A stretch of 57,892 bases of DNA from an uncultured Bacteroidales bacterium (GCA_949289215.1 CASENC010000031.1:1-57892), one strand, 5' to 3'. Positions 15,260-25,731 are shown, numbered from the stretch's first letter. A program made the numbers and translations. Notes: generated from the letters alone by a model not told the origin.

Positions 15260-16561
15260 ATGATAAGGATAAAAGACATACAACAAGGGCTTAAAGGTTT
15301 GGTAGGCTGGCGGCAACCGCTCGACCCGTCAGAGGCGATAGACCCGTCACTCGAAGAAAGTTACAGCGGCTTGTATTTCCAAGACGCACACCCACTACTC
15401 ACGGCGGAAAACATTAAAGCCGTCATGCCCGATATGTGGTGCGCACAATATCCCGAATGGAACGCAGCCACGGCATACACAGCCGGCACCAAGGTACGTA
15501 CAGGCGAGGGCGTATGGATAGCCGTGCAAGACAGCACGGGACAAACACCCGGCGACGGCGATACATACTGGAAAGCATACAACCCGTTATCCGACTACCT
15601 TGCACGGCTCACCGACGGCGGCATATCCGCAGTGGTGCAAACATTCCTGCAAATGAAACAACTCAACCGTGAGACGCACAACTTGCTCGAACGCCGCACG
15701 TTCTTCGACGGAGCCGGGCGCATCAAGGCCACCGAGCAAAACCGCCACCGCATAGTAGGCTACGAGATTGTGCCAATACGCGCAATGGGGGTGACAACCA
15801 AGATTGAGCGTGTAGGCTTGCAGATGTACGGCGGCACGGGAACGGTGAAACTCTACCTGTTCCACAGCTCGCAGCCGGAGCCGGTGCGCACGTTCGAGTT
15901 GGATTACACCTTGCAGAGCGGCGGCTATCAATGGTTCACGCTCGACAATTGCCATCTACCGTATATTTCCGAGGGTAACAATGCAGGGGGCGCATGGTAC
16001 TTGTGTTACAACCAAGACGAGCTGCCGTTTGGCATGGAAGCCGTGAACGTGTCGAAAGACTGGAGCCGTGAGCCGTGCGGTTCGTGCAACGTCGGCTCGC
16101 TTGAAACGTGGAGGGCGATAACCAAGTTTATGCAGATAACGCCATTCATGTACACCGCGCCGCAGACATTCACCGACAATCCCCAATTATGGGACATTGC
16201 AGGGAACATCTACACCAACACGTCCAACTACGGGCTTAACTGCGAAGTGACCGTAGGGTGCGACCTCACCGACTTCATCATATCGCAGCGCGGCATATTC
16301 GCCACAGTGTTGCAACGTCAAGTCGCGGCAACGGCATTGCGCACCATCGCGCTCAACCCGTCGGTGAGGGTAAACCGCAACCAGTCCAACGCATCGCGTC
16401 CGGAACTACTTTACGAAATTGACGGCGACCCACAAGGCCGCGCGTCGGGACTTGCATACGAATTAAGGGAAGCATACAAGGCACTATCGATAGACACATC
16501 AGGCATCGACCGTGCCTGTCTTGCTTGCAACAATAAGGGAGTACGTTACACCACGGCATGA
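15260..16561 (+). CDS. Virion structural protein with CBM5/12-like module
   Basis: A 433-residue protein directly after the capsid gene. Residues 68-114 (WNAATAYTAGTKVRTGEGVW, then AVQDSTGQTPG and YWKAYNPL) match the pattern of chitin-binding type 5/12 modules, W...AYxxGxxV...GxxW/Y...G..P...W, which also occur in gut-phage head and tail proteins. A beta-rich region (170-260) and a helical C-terminus follow. It may be a head-tail connector or a head-bound sugar-binding protein. It overlaps the next gene by ATGA. Confidence 0.65.
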   Translation: MIRIKDIQQGLKGLVGWRQPLDPSEAIDPSLEESYSGLYFQDAHPLLTAENIKAVMPDMWCAQYPEWNAATAYTAGTKVRTGEGVWIAVQDSTGQTPGDGDTYWKAYNPLSDYLARLTDGGISAVVQTFLQMKQLNRETHNLLERRTFFDGAGRIKATEQNRHRIVGYEIVPIRAMGVTTKIERVGLQMYGGTGTVKLYLFHSSQPEPVRTFELDYTLQSGGYQWFTLDNCHLPYISEGNNAGGAWYLCYNQDELPFGMEAVNVSKDWSREPCGSCNVGSLETWRAITKFMQITPFMYTAPQTFTDNPQLWDIAGNIYTNTSNYGLNCEVTVGCDLTDFIISQRGIFATVLQRQVAATALRTIALNPSVRVNRNQSNASRPELLYEIDGDPQGRASGLAYELREAYKALSIDTSGIDRACLACNNKGVRYTTA

Positions 16562-17064
16562 AACTTATTAACGACATACTGCAACGTGCGAGGAACTGCA
16601 AATCTTACCTTGACAGCGGCGACGCGGTGAAAGAACATCTTGCACCCAAGGAAAAGCAAATACTTTCCATGCAGTCCGACCAGCTATTAGAGGGGAAGCG
16701 GCCCGACGGCAACGACCTGCGCCCGTACTACAGCGAAGACCCCTACTTTACCGTTCTTGGCAACTGGGGAGGCAACCCCGACGCATACAAGGCATGGAAA
16801 AGCACTCTGCCAAATTGGAACAACCCCAAGCGTAAGGAAGATGCACCCAACCTGTATATCAACGGTAAGTTTCACAGCGAGCTTGGCTGTTACTTCGAGT
16901 CCGACGGCATACTTATCACCGCCGCCACGCCATACGCTATGGAAATAGTGGCAAAGTACGGTAACGACAGTTTCGGATTGTCAGGTGAAAGATGGTCGGC
17001 ATTGATGCAGCAAGTATTGCCCGACATTGTAGAACGATTAAAACAGATATTGAATGTACGATAA
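16558..17064 (+). CDS. Head-tail connection candidate (168 aa)
   Basis: A 168-residue protein. The middle part LLEGKRPDGNDLRPYY, then YKAWKSTLPNWNNPKRKEDA and DAPNLYINGKFHSELGCYFE, resembles minor virion proteins of gut siphoviruses; the end is an amphipathic helix. Position after capsid and before the tail genes suggests a neck or tail-completion protein. It starts at the stop of the previous gene and overlaps the next by 11 bases. Confidence 0.6.
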   Translation: MKLINDILQRARNCKSYLDSGDAVKEHLAPKEKQILSMQSDQLLEGKRPDGNDLRPYYSEDPYFTVLGNWGGNPDAYKAWKSTLPNWNNPKRKEDAPNLYINGKFHSELGCYFESDGILITAATPYAMEIVAKYGNDSFGLSGERWSALMQQVLPDIVERLKQILNVR

Positions 17065-17635
17065 CGCAACAGGGAGGCTGCCCGGCACACAGCCCGAATT
17101 ATTCGATACAGTGATTGAACAAGTGCGGCAACGTTTGCCCGAAGTGCTGCCATGGCTTGACGCGGCACATGGTAGAGCCGAGCGCATAGTGAAGTACGAC
17201 CATTCAGGCCGCCGTGTCTATCAGCCTGCGGCATACACAGGCAACGGCAATGATTACGTGCTACTCACCCCCGACAGCAGCGAGGGCAATTTCTGTTTCT
17301 TTTGGATTGCCGACCCGCAGCAGGCCGACTGGGGCGACCGCTCGCAAGTGGGCGTGTCCGCACGCTACTCGCTCATATTTTGGTGGAATTACCGCCGCAT
17401 ATACCAGTCTTGCGGCATACGCGACCGCGAGGCGGTAAAGCGTCAGATACTCGACGCATTGAGAGGTTTGACATTACGCCGTGGGCGGCTCACCGTCACA
17501 CGTCTCTACGAACTTGCCGAAAACATCTACCAAGGTTTTACGCTCGATGAAGTTGATAATCAATTTCTTATGCACCCCTACGGCGGTTTGCGTGTCGATG
17601 GAGAAATATACGCAGTGGAAAACTGTCTGATGTAA
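17054..17635 (+). CDS. Neck/tail completion candidate (193 aa)
   Basis: A 193-residue mixed alpha/beta protein. The opening (TQPELFDTVIEQVRQRLPEV) and later KRQILDALRGLTLRRGRLTV suggest the fold of tail terminator or neck proteins, which have similar size and position in siphoviruses, but I see no decisive motif. It overlaps the gene before it by 11 bases. Confidence 0.6.
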   Translation: MYDNATGRLPGTQPELFDTVIEQVRQRLPEVLPWLDAAHGRAERIVKYDHSGRRVYQPAAYTGNGNDYVLLTPDSSEGNFCFFWIADPQQADWGDRSQVGVSARYSLIFWWNYRRIYQSCGIRDREAVKRQILDALRGLTLRRGRLTVTRLYELAENIYQGFTLDEVDNQFLMHPYGGLRVDGEIYAVENCLM

Positions 17636-17656
17636 AACACTTAAAATTAATTACTT

Positions 17657-17920
17657 ATGAATATTTTAATTTTTGCCGTTTATGTGATGCTTGCAGCCTG
17701 TTTGGCGGCATTCCTGTTGCTGTTAGGCAAGAAATGGGGCATCGTGGAACGTATGCAGGTGCATGGCAACCGTTTCTTTTCGGCCATGGCACACTGTGAC
17801 TTTTGCCTATCGTGGTGGCTCGGAGTGCTAATTGCCGTGTTGCTTGCCTTGCTTGCAGCCGAATGGCGTATGTTGCTGTTACCGTTTTTCACAACACCGT
17901 TGGCAAGGAGGTTATTATGA
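17657..17920 (+). CDS. Small membrane protein with CDFC motif (87 aa)
   Basis: An 87-residue protein with two hydrophobic segments, about residues 2-23 and 53-78, flanking a loop with HGNRFFSAMAHCDFCLSWWL. The CxxC followed by two Trp recalls small membrane proteins (DUF1360-like) found in Bacteroides phages. It lies within the tail block and shares ATGA with the next gene. Function unknown. Confidence 0.65.
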   Translation: MNILIFAVYVMLAACLAAFLLLLGKKWGIVERMQVHGNRFFSAMAHCDFCLSWWLGVLIAVLLALLAAEWRMLLLPFFTTPLARRLL

Positions 17921-18690
17921 AAGAAATCGACATGAACGGAGTGAAAGTGGAGATGTACGACGGTATAGACGAATTGCCGATTGCCCGTTTCCACAAGTAT
18001 AACAAAATGCTGTTGGTTGATGCTGGCATAGGTTCGGATATGGCCGACTTTGACCGACATTTGGCCAAGGCCGCAGGTTACATCGGCAAGGGAGACCGTG
18101 ACAATGCCGTGAAAGAGCTTGAAAACCTACGGCAATGTGTCAACGCAGTACAGCAAGGATTATCGCCGCGGCACCTGGCATTTGCCGCGTTGGTGAAGTC
18201 GATAGGCGGCGAACCGTGCGGCGACATATCCGACGACGGCATACGGCGCACCGCCGAAAGGCTTGCCACGCTCACAGCCGGGGAAACCGCCACCGCATTG
18301 GGGGCGGCGAAAAAAAAAATAGACACGGAGCTGAAACTCTATTTTCCCCGACTGTTTGACGATGCAGCCTCAAAAGAGTATCATTCGGTGCTGAAACGTC
18401 GCACCGCGGAAATACTCAAAGCCGTAAGGGGCGAAGAAGAAGCGGCAAACAAGGCGCAAAAGCTCACCACGGAGCTGTTATTATTCTTCAACCCTGTAAC
18501 ATTCAGCGGTGCGGCAAGCATGGAAATACGGCACGACAAACAGTTTGAAGAAATGTGCCTGATGCTGTCCCGTGAACTGCACATAGACCCCAAGGGCATG
18601 ACCGTCATGGAGTACTATTGTGCATTTGAGCGGCTGAAAGAGGAAGCACGCAAGGCACGCAGGCAGGCGAAAGGAATGAAGCAACGATAA
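17917..18690 (+). CDS. Tail assembly chaperone candidate (257 aa)
   Basis: A 257-residue helical protein directly before the tape measure gene, the usual place of tail assembly chaperones. AAGGAGG stands upstream of ATG 17917, which overlaps the previous stop. A run of ten A (18310-18319) in the middle could cause ribosome slippage: a -1 shift adds 13 residues and stops at 18359, a +1 shift stops at once (TAG at 18320). This would give a short form of about 145 residues beside the full form. The assignment rests on position, size and this run. Confidence 0.6.
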   Translation: MKEIDMNGVKVEMYDGIDELPIARFHKYNKMLLVDAGIGSDMADFDRHLAKAAGYIGKGDRDNAVKELENLRQCVNAVQQGLSPRHLAFAALVKSIGGEPCGDISDDGIRRTAERLATLTAGETATALGAAKKKIDTELKLYFPRLFDDAASKEYHSVLKRRTAEILKAVRGEEEAANKAQKLTTELLLFFNPVTFSGAASMEIRHDKQFEEMCLMLSRELHIDPKGMTVMEYYCAFERLKEEARKARRQAKGMKQR

Positions 18691-18720
18691 TCACAAACCG
18701 AAATTCAAGTAATACACACA

Positions 18721-21700
18721 ATGGCAAACAGCACAGACGGAAGCATACGTTACAGCGACCTTATAGTACCTGATGACGCGGTGAACAACCTTATCGCGCA
18801 ATTGGAGAAGCTCGGGCAGACATACGACAACCTTGTAAAGGACATACAAGCCCAATCGCGGCAGATGGAGCAGGCGTTGGGCAGGGCGTCGGCTGCCACG
18901 CAGCAGGGGCAGGATAGCATACGCCGCATGGCGCAGGAGGCCGAGCGGCTTTACGAGCAATCGAAACAAGCGCAGCAAGTCAGTTCCACGGTACAGGAAG
19001 AGATACGCACCGTAAAAGAGTTGGAACAAGCCATCAACCGGGAGTTAGGCACACGCGAGCAAAACAGCCGTGCGGCGGCGGAGCATGGCCGCATAGTTAT
19101 GCAATTGAAGGCACAGTTGACTGCCTACCAAAAGGATTTAAACAGAGGTGTACAGCTCACCGAGGAACAGACGGCACAATACAATCGCCTCAATGCTGAA
19201 ATCGCAGAGCATACCAACCTACGCAATAAGGCCCGCACGGCATTGTCGCAAGAAACCAAGGAGATGCAAGCGGCAGAGGGTAGCATACGCCAATTGCAGG
19301 CACAAGTGGCACGGTTGAGCAATGCTTACGCCAACATGAGTGATGAAATTAGGAGTTCGGCGGCAGGCAAGGAACTATTGGATACCCAACAAAAAATAAA
19401 CGCCGAGGTGTCGAAACTGGAGCAGGCGATGGGCGTTTACCGCCGCAACGTGGGTAACTACGCATCGGCATGGAACGGGCTAAACGTGTCGGTGCAACAG
19501 GTTGTGCGAGAGCTGCCGTCTCTGTCAATGGGTTTTGACATGTTCTTTTTGGCAATATCGAACAACTTGCCTATGCTCACCGATGAGATAAAGTCGGCAA
19601 CAGAGGCATACAGGCAGGCCGTGGCGCAGGGGCAAAAGGCGACCCCCGTGTGGAAGCAGGTGCTATCGTCGATAACGAGTTGGCAGACGGCTTTGGTGAT
19701 AGGCATTACCATATTGGCACAGTACGGCGATGACATAATCAACTGGGTTAAAGGGTTGTTCACGGCGAAAGAGGCTATAGACACCACAGCCGAGGCGCAA
19801 AAGATGGTGAACGATGCCATGATGCAGGGGGCAAAGGACGCGCAGCGCGAAAAGGTGCAGCTCGATTTGCTGTATAAATCGGCGACCGACGTTACAAAGA
19901 CTATGGAGGAACGCCGCAAGGCCGTGGACGAATTGCAACGGATTTACCCCAGCTATTTGGGCAACATGGAAGATGAAGATATACTTGCAGGCAAGGCGGC
20001 GGACGCTTACAGCGCATTGTCGGAAGAGCTTTTGCGAGCCGCACGTGCCAAAGCCGCAATGAACAAGATTACCGAAAACCAAGAGAAACTGTTGGAGCTT
20101 GAACCGCAACTTGCCAATGCACAAGCGGAATTAGATAAGGCGTACAATGTTTATCAAACTGCATTAGCAATGGGCGGACGCGATTTTACCGGCGGATATG
20201 GTAGTACGATGCAGCCATTCATAAACGCGGAAGCCAATGTTGAAAAATACACGGAACAGGTGCAGGAACTCACCGAGCAAATCGGCATACTCAAAACCGC
20301 CAACGAGGAGCTTGCCAAAATGGTAACCACCGAAGATGTTATAGAAGCCACGGGCGGTGCAGGGAAAGGGCGCACAGGCAGGCAAGGCAAGACGGGAAAG
20401 CCCTACGACCCCTACCAAGACACCTTAGAGGCACAACGGGCATTGTGGGAAGCGCAGGCCGACTCGCAAGAAGACGAATGGTTGAAGCGTCAAATGAAAA
20501 CAAGGCTACAATACGACAACGAAATAGAAAATTTGGAACATCGCCTTGAAAACGAGAAAAACCTCACAGAGGAAACGCAACAATACATTTCCGAACGCAT
20601 CGTGGAACTCACTAAACAACGCGACGCGGAACTGTTACAAATCGAAAAGGAACACCAAATACAGCTGTTGGAACTGGAAAAGCAAGGCATAGAGGCGCGT
20701 ATGCAAGGGTTGAACGAGGAAACCGACCAATACCGCACCCTGCAAAACAAGCTATTCAGCGTCAACAACCGCCTTGCCTTGGCTCGCAACGAGGCACTGC
20801 CCGCAGGCGAACGGCAAGACCCGCAGCAAATCACCGCCGCATCGAACCGCGAGGCGGCGGCATACAACTACCAGTTCGAGCTCGACCGTTTCGACGAGTA
20901 CCTCGAGGAGACCTACGACAAGGAGTACAAGAGCGAAAAGGCCAAGACCGCGATGCGGCTGCGCATGGAAAAGGAACGCTGGGAAAAGATATTGCAGCTG
21001 ACGGAAAAGTACGGCAGCGACGTGACCGGCTACCAAGTAAAGGAAATAAAGGAGAGCATCGGCAAGATTGACGGCGAGCTTTCCACGCTCGGCAAGGGGT
21101 GGGACCCGGAGCAGGGCGTGTTCGGCAACCTGTTCGACATGGTGCTGGGCAACCCGTTCGGAGACGATGCCAAGGGGCTTGAGAAGGAGCAGGCGTTCAA
21201 GGACAGCATAAGCACTTCGGTCGGCTATGCGATGGAGGCGTTGCAGCAGTTCGCCGACTACAAGGCCGAGCTTGCCGACCGTGCCGTGGAGAATGCGGAA
21301 AAGGAGGTGGACGCGGCGCAGTCGGTGCTGGAGGCCGAATTGCAGGCACGGGCCAACGGATACGCGAATAACGTGCAGCAGGCGCAAAAGGAGCTTGCAT
21401 TGGCAAAGAAGAACCAACGGCAGGCACTGTTGCAACAGCAACAGGCGCAGCGTCAGCAGCAGGCGATACAAGCTGTTCAGCAAATAAGCAACCTCGTTAC
21501 CGCAACTTCTTTGCTATGGTCGCAGCTCGGGCTTGCCGCCATACCGGCCACGGCGATAATGTGGGCATCGTTCGCAGCCTCGAAGATAAAGGCGGCGCAG
21601 CTCGCAAGGCAGTCGATAGCCGACATGGGGGCGGCAACTGAGACCTACGGCGAGGGAACGGTGGAGCTGCTGCAAGGCGGCTCGCACCAGTCGGGCAACG

Positions 21701-21999
21701 ACATAGACCTCGGGCGCAAGCCCGACGGCACTCGCCGCCGGGCCGAGGGCGGCGAGTTCTTCGCCGTGATAAACAAGCGCAGCTCGCGCCGCTACCGCTC
21801 GGTCATTCCCGACGTGATAAACTCGCTCAACGACGGCACTTTCGCCCACAAGTACCTCAACGCCTACAAGGGCGCGGCGGAACTGGACGTGGAGCTGCAC
21901 AGGGGTATGGCGCAAAGCCCCGACCTGTCGGCACTCTCGGGCGACGTGAGGGCGATACGCCGCCAAGGCGACCGCCGCAGGATTATAAACAACAATTGA
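18721..21999 (+). CDS. Tape measure protein
   Basis: At 1,092 residues this is the longest gene of the prophage. The first 250 residues are coiled coil with many Gln, Glu and Ala; a hydrophobic segment (ALVIGITILAQYG) follows near residue 325; long coiled coils return at 570-760 and 860-930; and a further hydrophobic part (LGLAAIPATAIMWASFAASK) lies before the Gly-rich end. This is the classic layout of a siphovirus tape measure protein, which sets tail length and helps DNA entry. Its leader holds AAATTCAAGTAA as seen before the capsid gene. Confidence 0.9.
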   Translation: MANSTDGSIRYSDLIVPDDAVNNLIAQLEKLGQTYDNLVKDIQAQSRQMEQALGRASAATQQGQDSIRRMAQEAERLYEQSKQAQQVSSTVQEEIRTVKELEQAINRELGTREQNSRAAAEHGRIVMQLKAQLTAYQKDLNRGVQLTEEQTAQYNRLNAEIAEHTNLRNKARTALSQETKEMQAAEGSIRQLQAQVARLSNAYANMSDEIRSSAAGKELLDTQQKINAEVSKLEQAMGVYRRNVGNYASAWNGLNVSVQQVVRELPSLSMGFDMFFLAISNNLPMLTDEIKSATEAYRQAVAQGQKATPVWKQVLSSITSWQTALVIGITILAQYGDDIINWVKGLFTAKEAIDTTAEAQKMVNDAMMQGAKDAQREKVQLDLLYKSATDVTKTMEERRKAVDELQRIYPSYLGNMEDEDILAGKAADAYSALSEELLRAARAKAAMNKITENQEKLLELEPQLANAQAELDKAYNVYQTALAMGGRDFTGGYGSTMQPFINAEANVEKYTEQVQELTEQIGILKTANEELAKMVTTEDVIEATGGAGKGRTGRQGKTGKPYDPYQDTLEAQRALWEAQADSQEDEWLKRQMKTRLQYDNEIENLEHRLENEKNLTEETQQYISERIVELTKQRDAELLQIEKEHQIQLLELEKQGIEARMQGLNEETDQYRTLQNKLFSVNNRLALARNEALPAGERQDPQQITAASNREAAAYNYQFELDRFDEYLEETYDKEYKSEKAKTAMRLRMEKERWEKILQLTEKYGSDVTGYQVKEIKESIGKIDGELSTLGKGWDPEQGVFGNLFDMVLGNPFGDDAKGLEKEQAFKDSISTSVGYAMEALQQFADYKAELADRAVENAEKEVDAAQSVLEAELQARANGYANNVQQAQKELALAKKNQRQALLQQQQAQRQQQAIQAVQQISNLVTATSLLWSQLGLAAIPATAIMWASFAASKIKAAQLARQSIADMGAATETYGEGTVELLQGGSHQSGNDIDLGRKPDGTRRRAEGGEFFAVINKRSSRRYRSVIPDVINSLNDGTFAHKYLNAYKGAAELDVELHRGMAQSPDLSALSGDVRAIRRQGDRRRIINNN

Positions 22000-22015
22000 C
22001 GAAAGGAGACACTAT

Positions 22016-24787
22016 ATGACCCCGATTTACAGGTTTTTCTTAGGATATTCAGGCAACCTTGCAGGGCAGACATGGCTGGACGCAAAGCCGGGTATGTCAA
22101 TCAACCCTGACGGCTCATTCACGCAAGACACGGCATCATATACTTCGGGTAAAGTAACGCTGCCTGCCGGTGCAACCGTGGTGGAACTGTTGTATGTGCA
22201 AAAGACAGGCACGGCACGGATAGCCGCATACGACAGCACAGATAGAATATTGTCATTCCGTATATTTTCCATAGGGGAATATTTCTCTATTCCCACGGGA
22301 ACGGCTTATATCCGCTATTGTGTGATTACAGGCTTGCAAGGCACCGCAGAGCTGTGTGCAGGACATTACGCCTCACCCGTCTATAAGGACGACCTTGCGG
22401 TGCAATACGAACAAGAAACAAGCCAACAGTTCTACCGACCGAAGCTGTCAGGTGCGCTTACGTTCACCGCTTGCGACTATGCGCGTATCAATTCGGCGGC
22501 ATTTGACACTACGTTTATTCTCGACATAGACACATCTGAAGATGGAGGCAAGACATGGCGCAGGGTGTATGACGGACAATTTCACAAGACCGATTGCGAG
22601 TTTGACTATGCCGACAGCCGACTTGAAGCGGAGATTGAGACACGCGACAGTTACAGCAAGCTGCTCGACGGCATGGAAAACGAATACCGCCTTGTGAAGC
22701 TGCCGATAGCCATACGGCGGTTGGTGATGCAGAAACGTCCGTTGGTGCAGGTGTATGTGCCCGGTGACAGCGTGGTATCATGTTTCCTTGGTGGCATGAA
22801 TTGGGAGCAAGACGCAACGGCGACAACCGATGCTAAAGCACTGGAAAACTACCATTTCAGCTGCCGGAATGTTTTCATGACGATAACTATCGACAATGTG
22901 ACGGGCGGTTATGGAGATGCTTGTGGCACTTATTACGGCGGTATTCCCAATCCTTACGGCACGAGCTGGAGTGCGGAAGCACATAATGCCAATGGTAAAT
23001 ATTACGTCAAGTTGGACGCTGTTTATATTTCCGGGCTGAACGCACGATGGTCGTACACATTCACGTTATACCGCAGCGACGACACACAGATTACATCAAC
23101 TATATTTGGTTCGGTTACTGACTTTGCACAACCTGACGCGGATTATTCTACCGACAACCCGACATTCCGTTTCTCGTACCATTCCACGGGGATTTACACC
23201 CGTATGTTGTGCGACGTGACCGCGATAGACGGCACAAACACATACCCCGTGCCGACTGATGATATAGTTGCCGACAATAAACATTACCGTTATGCTGTCG
23301 GTTACTACGTGCATAATGTGTATCTGTCAACCAACTTTTCTGACGAGCCTACCGAATGGGGCATGAACGACGACGGGCGTTATTTCCTGCCCCCCTACGT
23401 GCCGGGCATGGACTTCCTGCCCGTGTCGCAATCCACTTGGGGCGATTATTCGCTGTGGTACAACCCCGTGTTTGACAGTGTGTTTGAGTTGCAAGGGCGC
23501 AAAGATTATGTGCTTAAAGATGCTTACCTTGTGGCAGACGTAATCGCCGCGCTGTTAAAAGAGATTGACCCGTCTATAACCCACGCAGCCACAGCGGAGT
23601 ACAGCCAATTCTTTTACGGCGACAGCACCGACGGCGGCAGGCTGCAACAGTTGATGATGACACAAAAGACCAACATCACCAACGGCGAATACACCCAAGC
23701 GGCTCAAAACACCCCTATTACGCTGAAAACAATACTCGATATGTTCAAAAACGTATTCAAGTGCTATTGGTACGTGGAAGATGGCAAACTGAAAATCGAG
23801 CAAGTGGAGTTTTTCCGCAACGGCGGCACTTACGATGGCACCGGCACTGTCGGCTACGACCTCACCAAGCTCACACTGCCACGACATGGCAAGTCATGGG
23901 CATACGGCATGGGAGCCTATCAGTTTGAAAAGCCCGACATGGCCGAGCGTTATGTGTTCAGTTGGATGGACGATACCACCGAGCCGTTTTCAGGTATGCC
24001 GCTCGAAGTGCTATCGCCCTATGTCTCCAAGGGGAAGAAAGAGGAAATCAACATCTCCAACTTCACCAGCGACATAGATTATATGCTGCTGTCACCCGAG
24101 AACATCAGCGATGACGGGTATGCACTGTTTTACGCTGTCCCCGGCGAAGCGGTTGACACTTCGGGCGGCATACTCGATTATGTCACCACGTCTGGAACTG
24201 ACGGCCTCACATCACCGCGGCTGCCCGTCCGCACGTTGTTCCAAGGGCAGACTGCCACATTGGACGTGTCAGCAACAGGTGGCGGCACGGCATCGGTGGT
24301 ATTCTTCGACAGCGGCGCAGGGCTAATCGGCGGCTCATTCCCGTCGTTCACCGCCGACGGCTCGCGGCTGACGATAGACATACAGATACCGCAGGGCGCG
24401 GCAAGCATGGCGTTTTTTGCTACCGGAACAGTCACGGCAAATGTGTTCGGCCTGTACGCATACGAGCTGCCACAGCTGCCGTATATCGACATATATGTGG
24501 ACGGCACACATTGTAACCTGCAAAACGGGCTATTGTCCTTTGCTCACCTGCAAACGGCATACTGGCGATACGACATGCCTGCACCGCGATTGAAGATAAA
24601 CGGCTCGGAAACACAGGCATTGAGTATCGAGCGTAAAAAGACACAGCAAGCCACATACCCGGCTCGCCTGCCTTACAACCCGTCGCTGCTCGTCCGCACC
24701 CCCGTCGGCGACGGGCAGGTGAAAGAGGCGAGCGTTTCACTTTCAAGCCTTACCGCAAAAACCACTTTGAAATATGACACAGAATAA
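22016..24787 (+). CDS. Tail hub / baseplate-like protein
   Basis: A 923-residue beta-rich protein after the tape measure gene, with GAAAGGAG before the ATG. The N-terminal 115 residues look like a carbohydrate-binding-type beta sandwich (KVTLPAGATVVELLYVQKTG). The stretch WRRVYDGQFHKTDCEFDYAD, then RLEAEIETRDSYSKLLDGME resembles distal-tail/hub proteins of Bacteroides prophages. The C-terminal third has repeated beta sandwiches. It probably links tail tube to fibres and may contact the host surface. Confidence 0.7.
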   Translation: MTPIYRFFLGYSGNLAGQTWLDAKPGMSINPDGSFTQDTASYTSGKVTLPAGATVVELLYVQKTGTARIAAYDSTDRILSFRIFSIGEYFSIPTGTAYIRYCVITGLQGTAELCAGHYASPVYKDDLAVQYEQETSQQFYRPKLSGALTFTACDYARINSAAFDTTFILDIDTSEDGGKTWRRVYDGQFHKTDCEFDYADSRLEAEIETRDSYSKLLDGMENEYRLVKLPIAIRRLVMQKRPLVQVYVPGDSVVSCFLGGMNWEQDATATTDAKALENYHFSCRNVFMTITIDNVTGGYGDACGTYYGGIPNPYGTSWSAEAHNANGKYYVKLDAVYISGLNARWSYTFTLYRSDDTQITSTIFGSVTDFAQPDADYSTDNPTFRFSYHSTGIYTRMLCDVTAIDGTNTYPVPTDDIVADNKHYRYAVGYYVHNVYLSTNFSDEPTEWGMNDDGRYFLPPYVPGMDFLPVSQSTWGDYSLWYNPVFDSVFELQGRKDYVLKDAYLVADVIAALLKEIDPSITHAATAEYSQFFYGDSTDGGRLQQLMMTQKTNITNGEYTQAAQNTPITLKTILDMFKNVFKCYWYVEDGKLKIEQVEFFRNGGTYDGTGTVGYDLTKLTLPRHGKSWAYGMGAYQFEKPDMAERYVFSWMDDTTEPFSGMPLEVLSPYVSKGKKEEINISNFTSDIDYMLLSPENISDDGYALFYAVPGEAVDTSGGILDYVTTSGTDGLTSPRLPVRTLFQGQTATLDVSATGGGTASVVFFDSGAGLIGGSFPSFTADGSRLTIDIQIPQGAASMAFFATGTVTANVFGLYAYELPQLPYIDIYVDGTHCNLQNGLLSFAHLQTAYWRYDMPAPRLKINGSETQALSIERKKTQQATYPARLPYNPSLLVRTPVGDGQVKEASVSLSSLTAKTTLKYDTE

Positions 24788-25664
24788 CAACTTCTCGCCA
24801 CTGCCTTGGTACAGTTCCAAGGAAGAATGGAACAGCCGCAAGAGCTACGCTTACGGCAACATATACCCGTTGTTTGCACCGGCGGCGACCCTGCTGCCGT
24901 TCCAAGTCGCCGTGCCGCACGGCTCGATTGTCATACGGCTCCTCGTTTACGGCTTGGACGACCCCGACAACCCGGAAGCGAACATCACACACGACCCGGC
25001 GGTGGAAGCCACCCTGCAAGTGCTGCCCTCGCCGCAAGGCGGATATGACGTGGTGTCTTTCCCCGGCACCAACGCACTGTCAGCGCAGTTGCCTGAGGGG
25101 GTGCATTACATGGCATTGAACATCGTGCATGGTGGCACCGGCGACAGCGGCGAATGGTTCTACTCGGAACAGTTCACCGTGGTAAAGGACATAACGCCCT
25201 ACTTGACGGTGGAATGGTGGGATAACACGAGCCTCGTTTTCGACGCCGGCTGTGTGCTGTACCAAGGCGGCTACCGCAACCGCCTGCACTTCATAGCCGA
25301 GATAGGCAAGCCCGGCTACGAGTACGAGGAAGAGGGTGAACAGCGAGACGGGTACTTTTTCCCCGAAAAGCAACTGTCATGGAAAACCTACCGTTTCACG
25401 GTACTTGCGCCCGAGTACCTGTGCGACGTGATGCGGTTTATTGCACTTGCCGACCATGTGAGGATTACCGACGGCCACGGCAGGGTTTACACGTGCGACA
25501 CGTTCGGTCTTGAAGTCGATTGGCAGGTGCAGGGCGACCTTGCGGCGGTCGAGGCGGAGTTCACCACCGACACCGTGGTGAAGAAAATACCGTCGTGCGG
25601 CACTGCGGCAAGCGGCGGCGACTTCAACGGCGACTTCAACAATGATTTTTCCAACGCCGGTTAG
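24774..25664 (+). CDS. Tail-tip associated protein (296 aa)
   Basis: A 296-residue, beta-rich protein overlapping the hub gene by 14 bases. It has an aromatic-rich middle (TPYLTVEWWDNTSLVFDAGC) and a short repetitive end, GGDFNGDFNNDFSNAG. Such tails occur in proteins that assemble with fibres. The position between hub and fibre genes makes a minor tail protein likely; no family name is certain. Confidence 0.65.
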   Translation: MTQNNNFSPLPWYSSKEEWNSRKSYAYGNIYPLFAPAATLLPFQVAVPHGSIVIRLLVYGLDDPDNPEANITHDPAVEATLQVLPSPQGGYDVVSFPGTNALSAQLPEGVHYMALNIVHGGTGDSGEWFYSEQFTVVKDITPYLTVEWWDNTSLVFDAGCVLYQGGYRNRLHFIAEIGKPGYEYEEEGEQRDGYFFPEKQLSWKTYRFTVLAPEYLCDVMRFIALADHVRITDGHGRVYTCDTFGLEVDWQVQGDLAAVEAEFTTDTVVKKIPSCGTAASGGDFNGDFNNDFSNAG

Positions 25665-25731
25665 GCGTATCAAGGCGGAAATCGTTATATTTACGGCATA
25701 ATAACAACCATAACCAAAATTCAAACCTGCA

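Noticed and set aside
22016-24787. SusD- or TonB-like identity for the large beta-rich protein
   Set aside because: No signal peptide; position after the tape measure gene and the sequence fit a tail hub.
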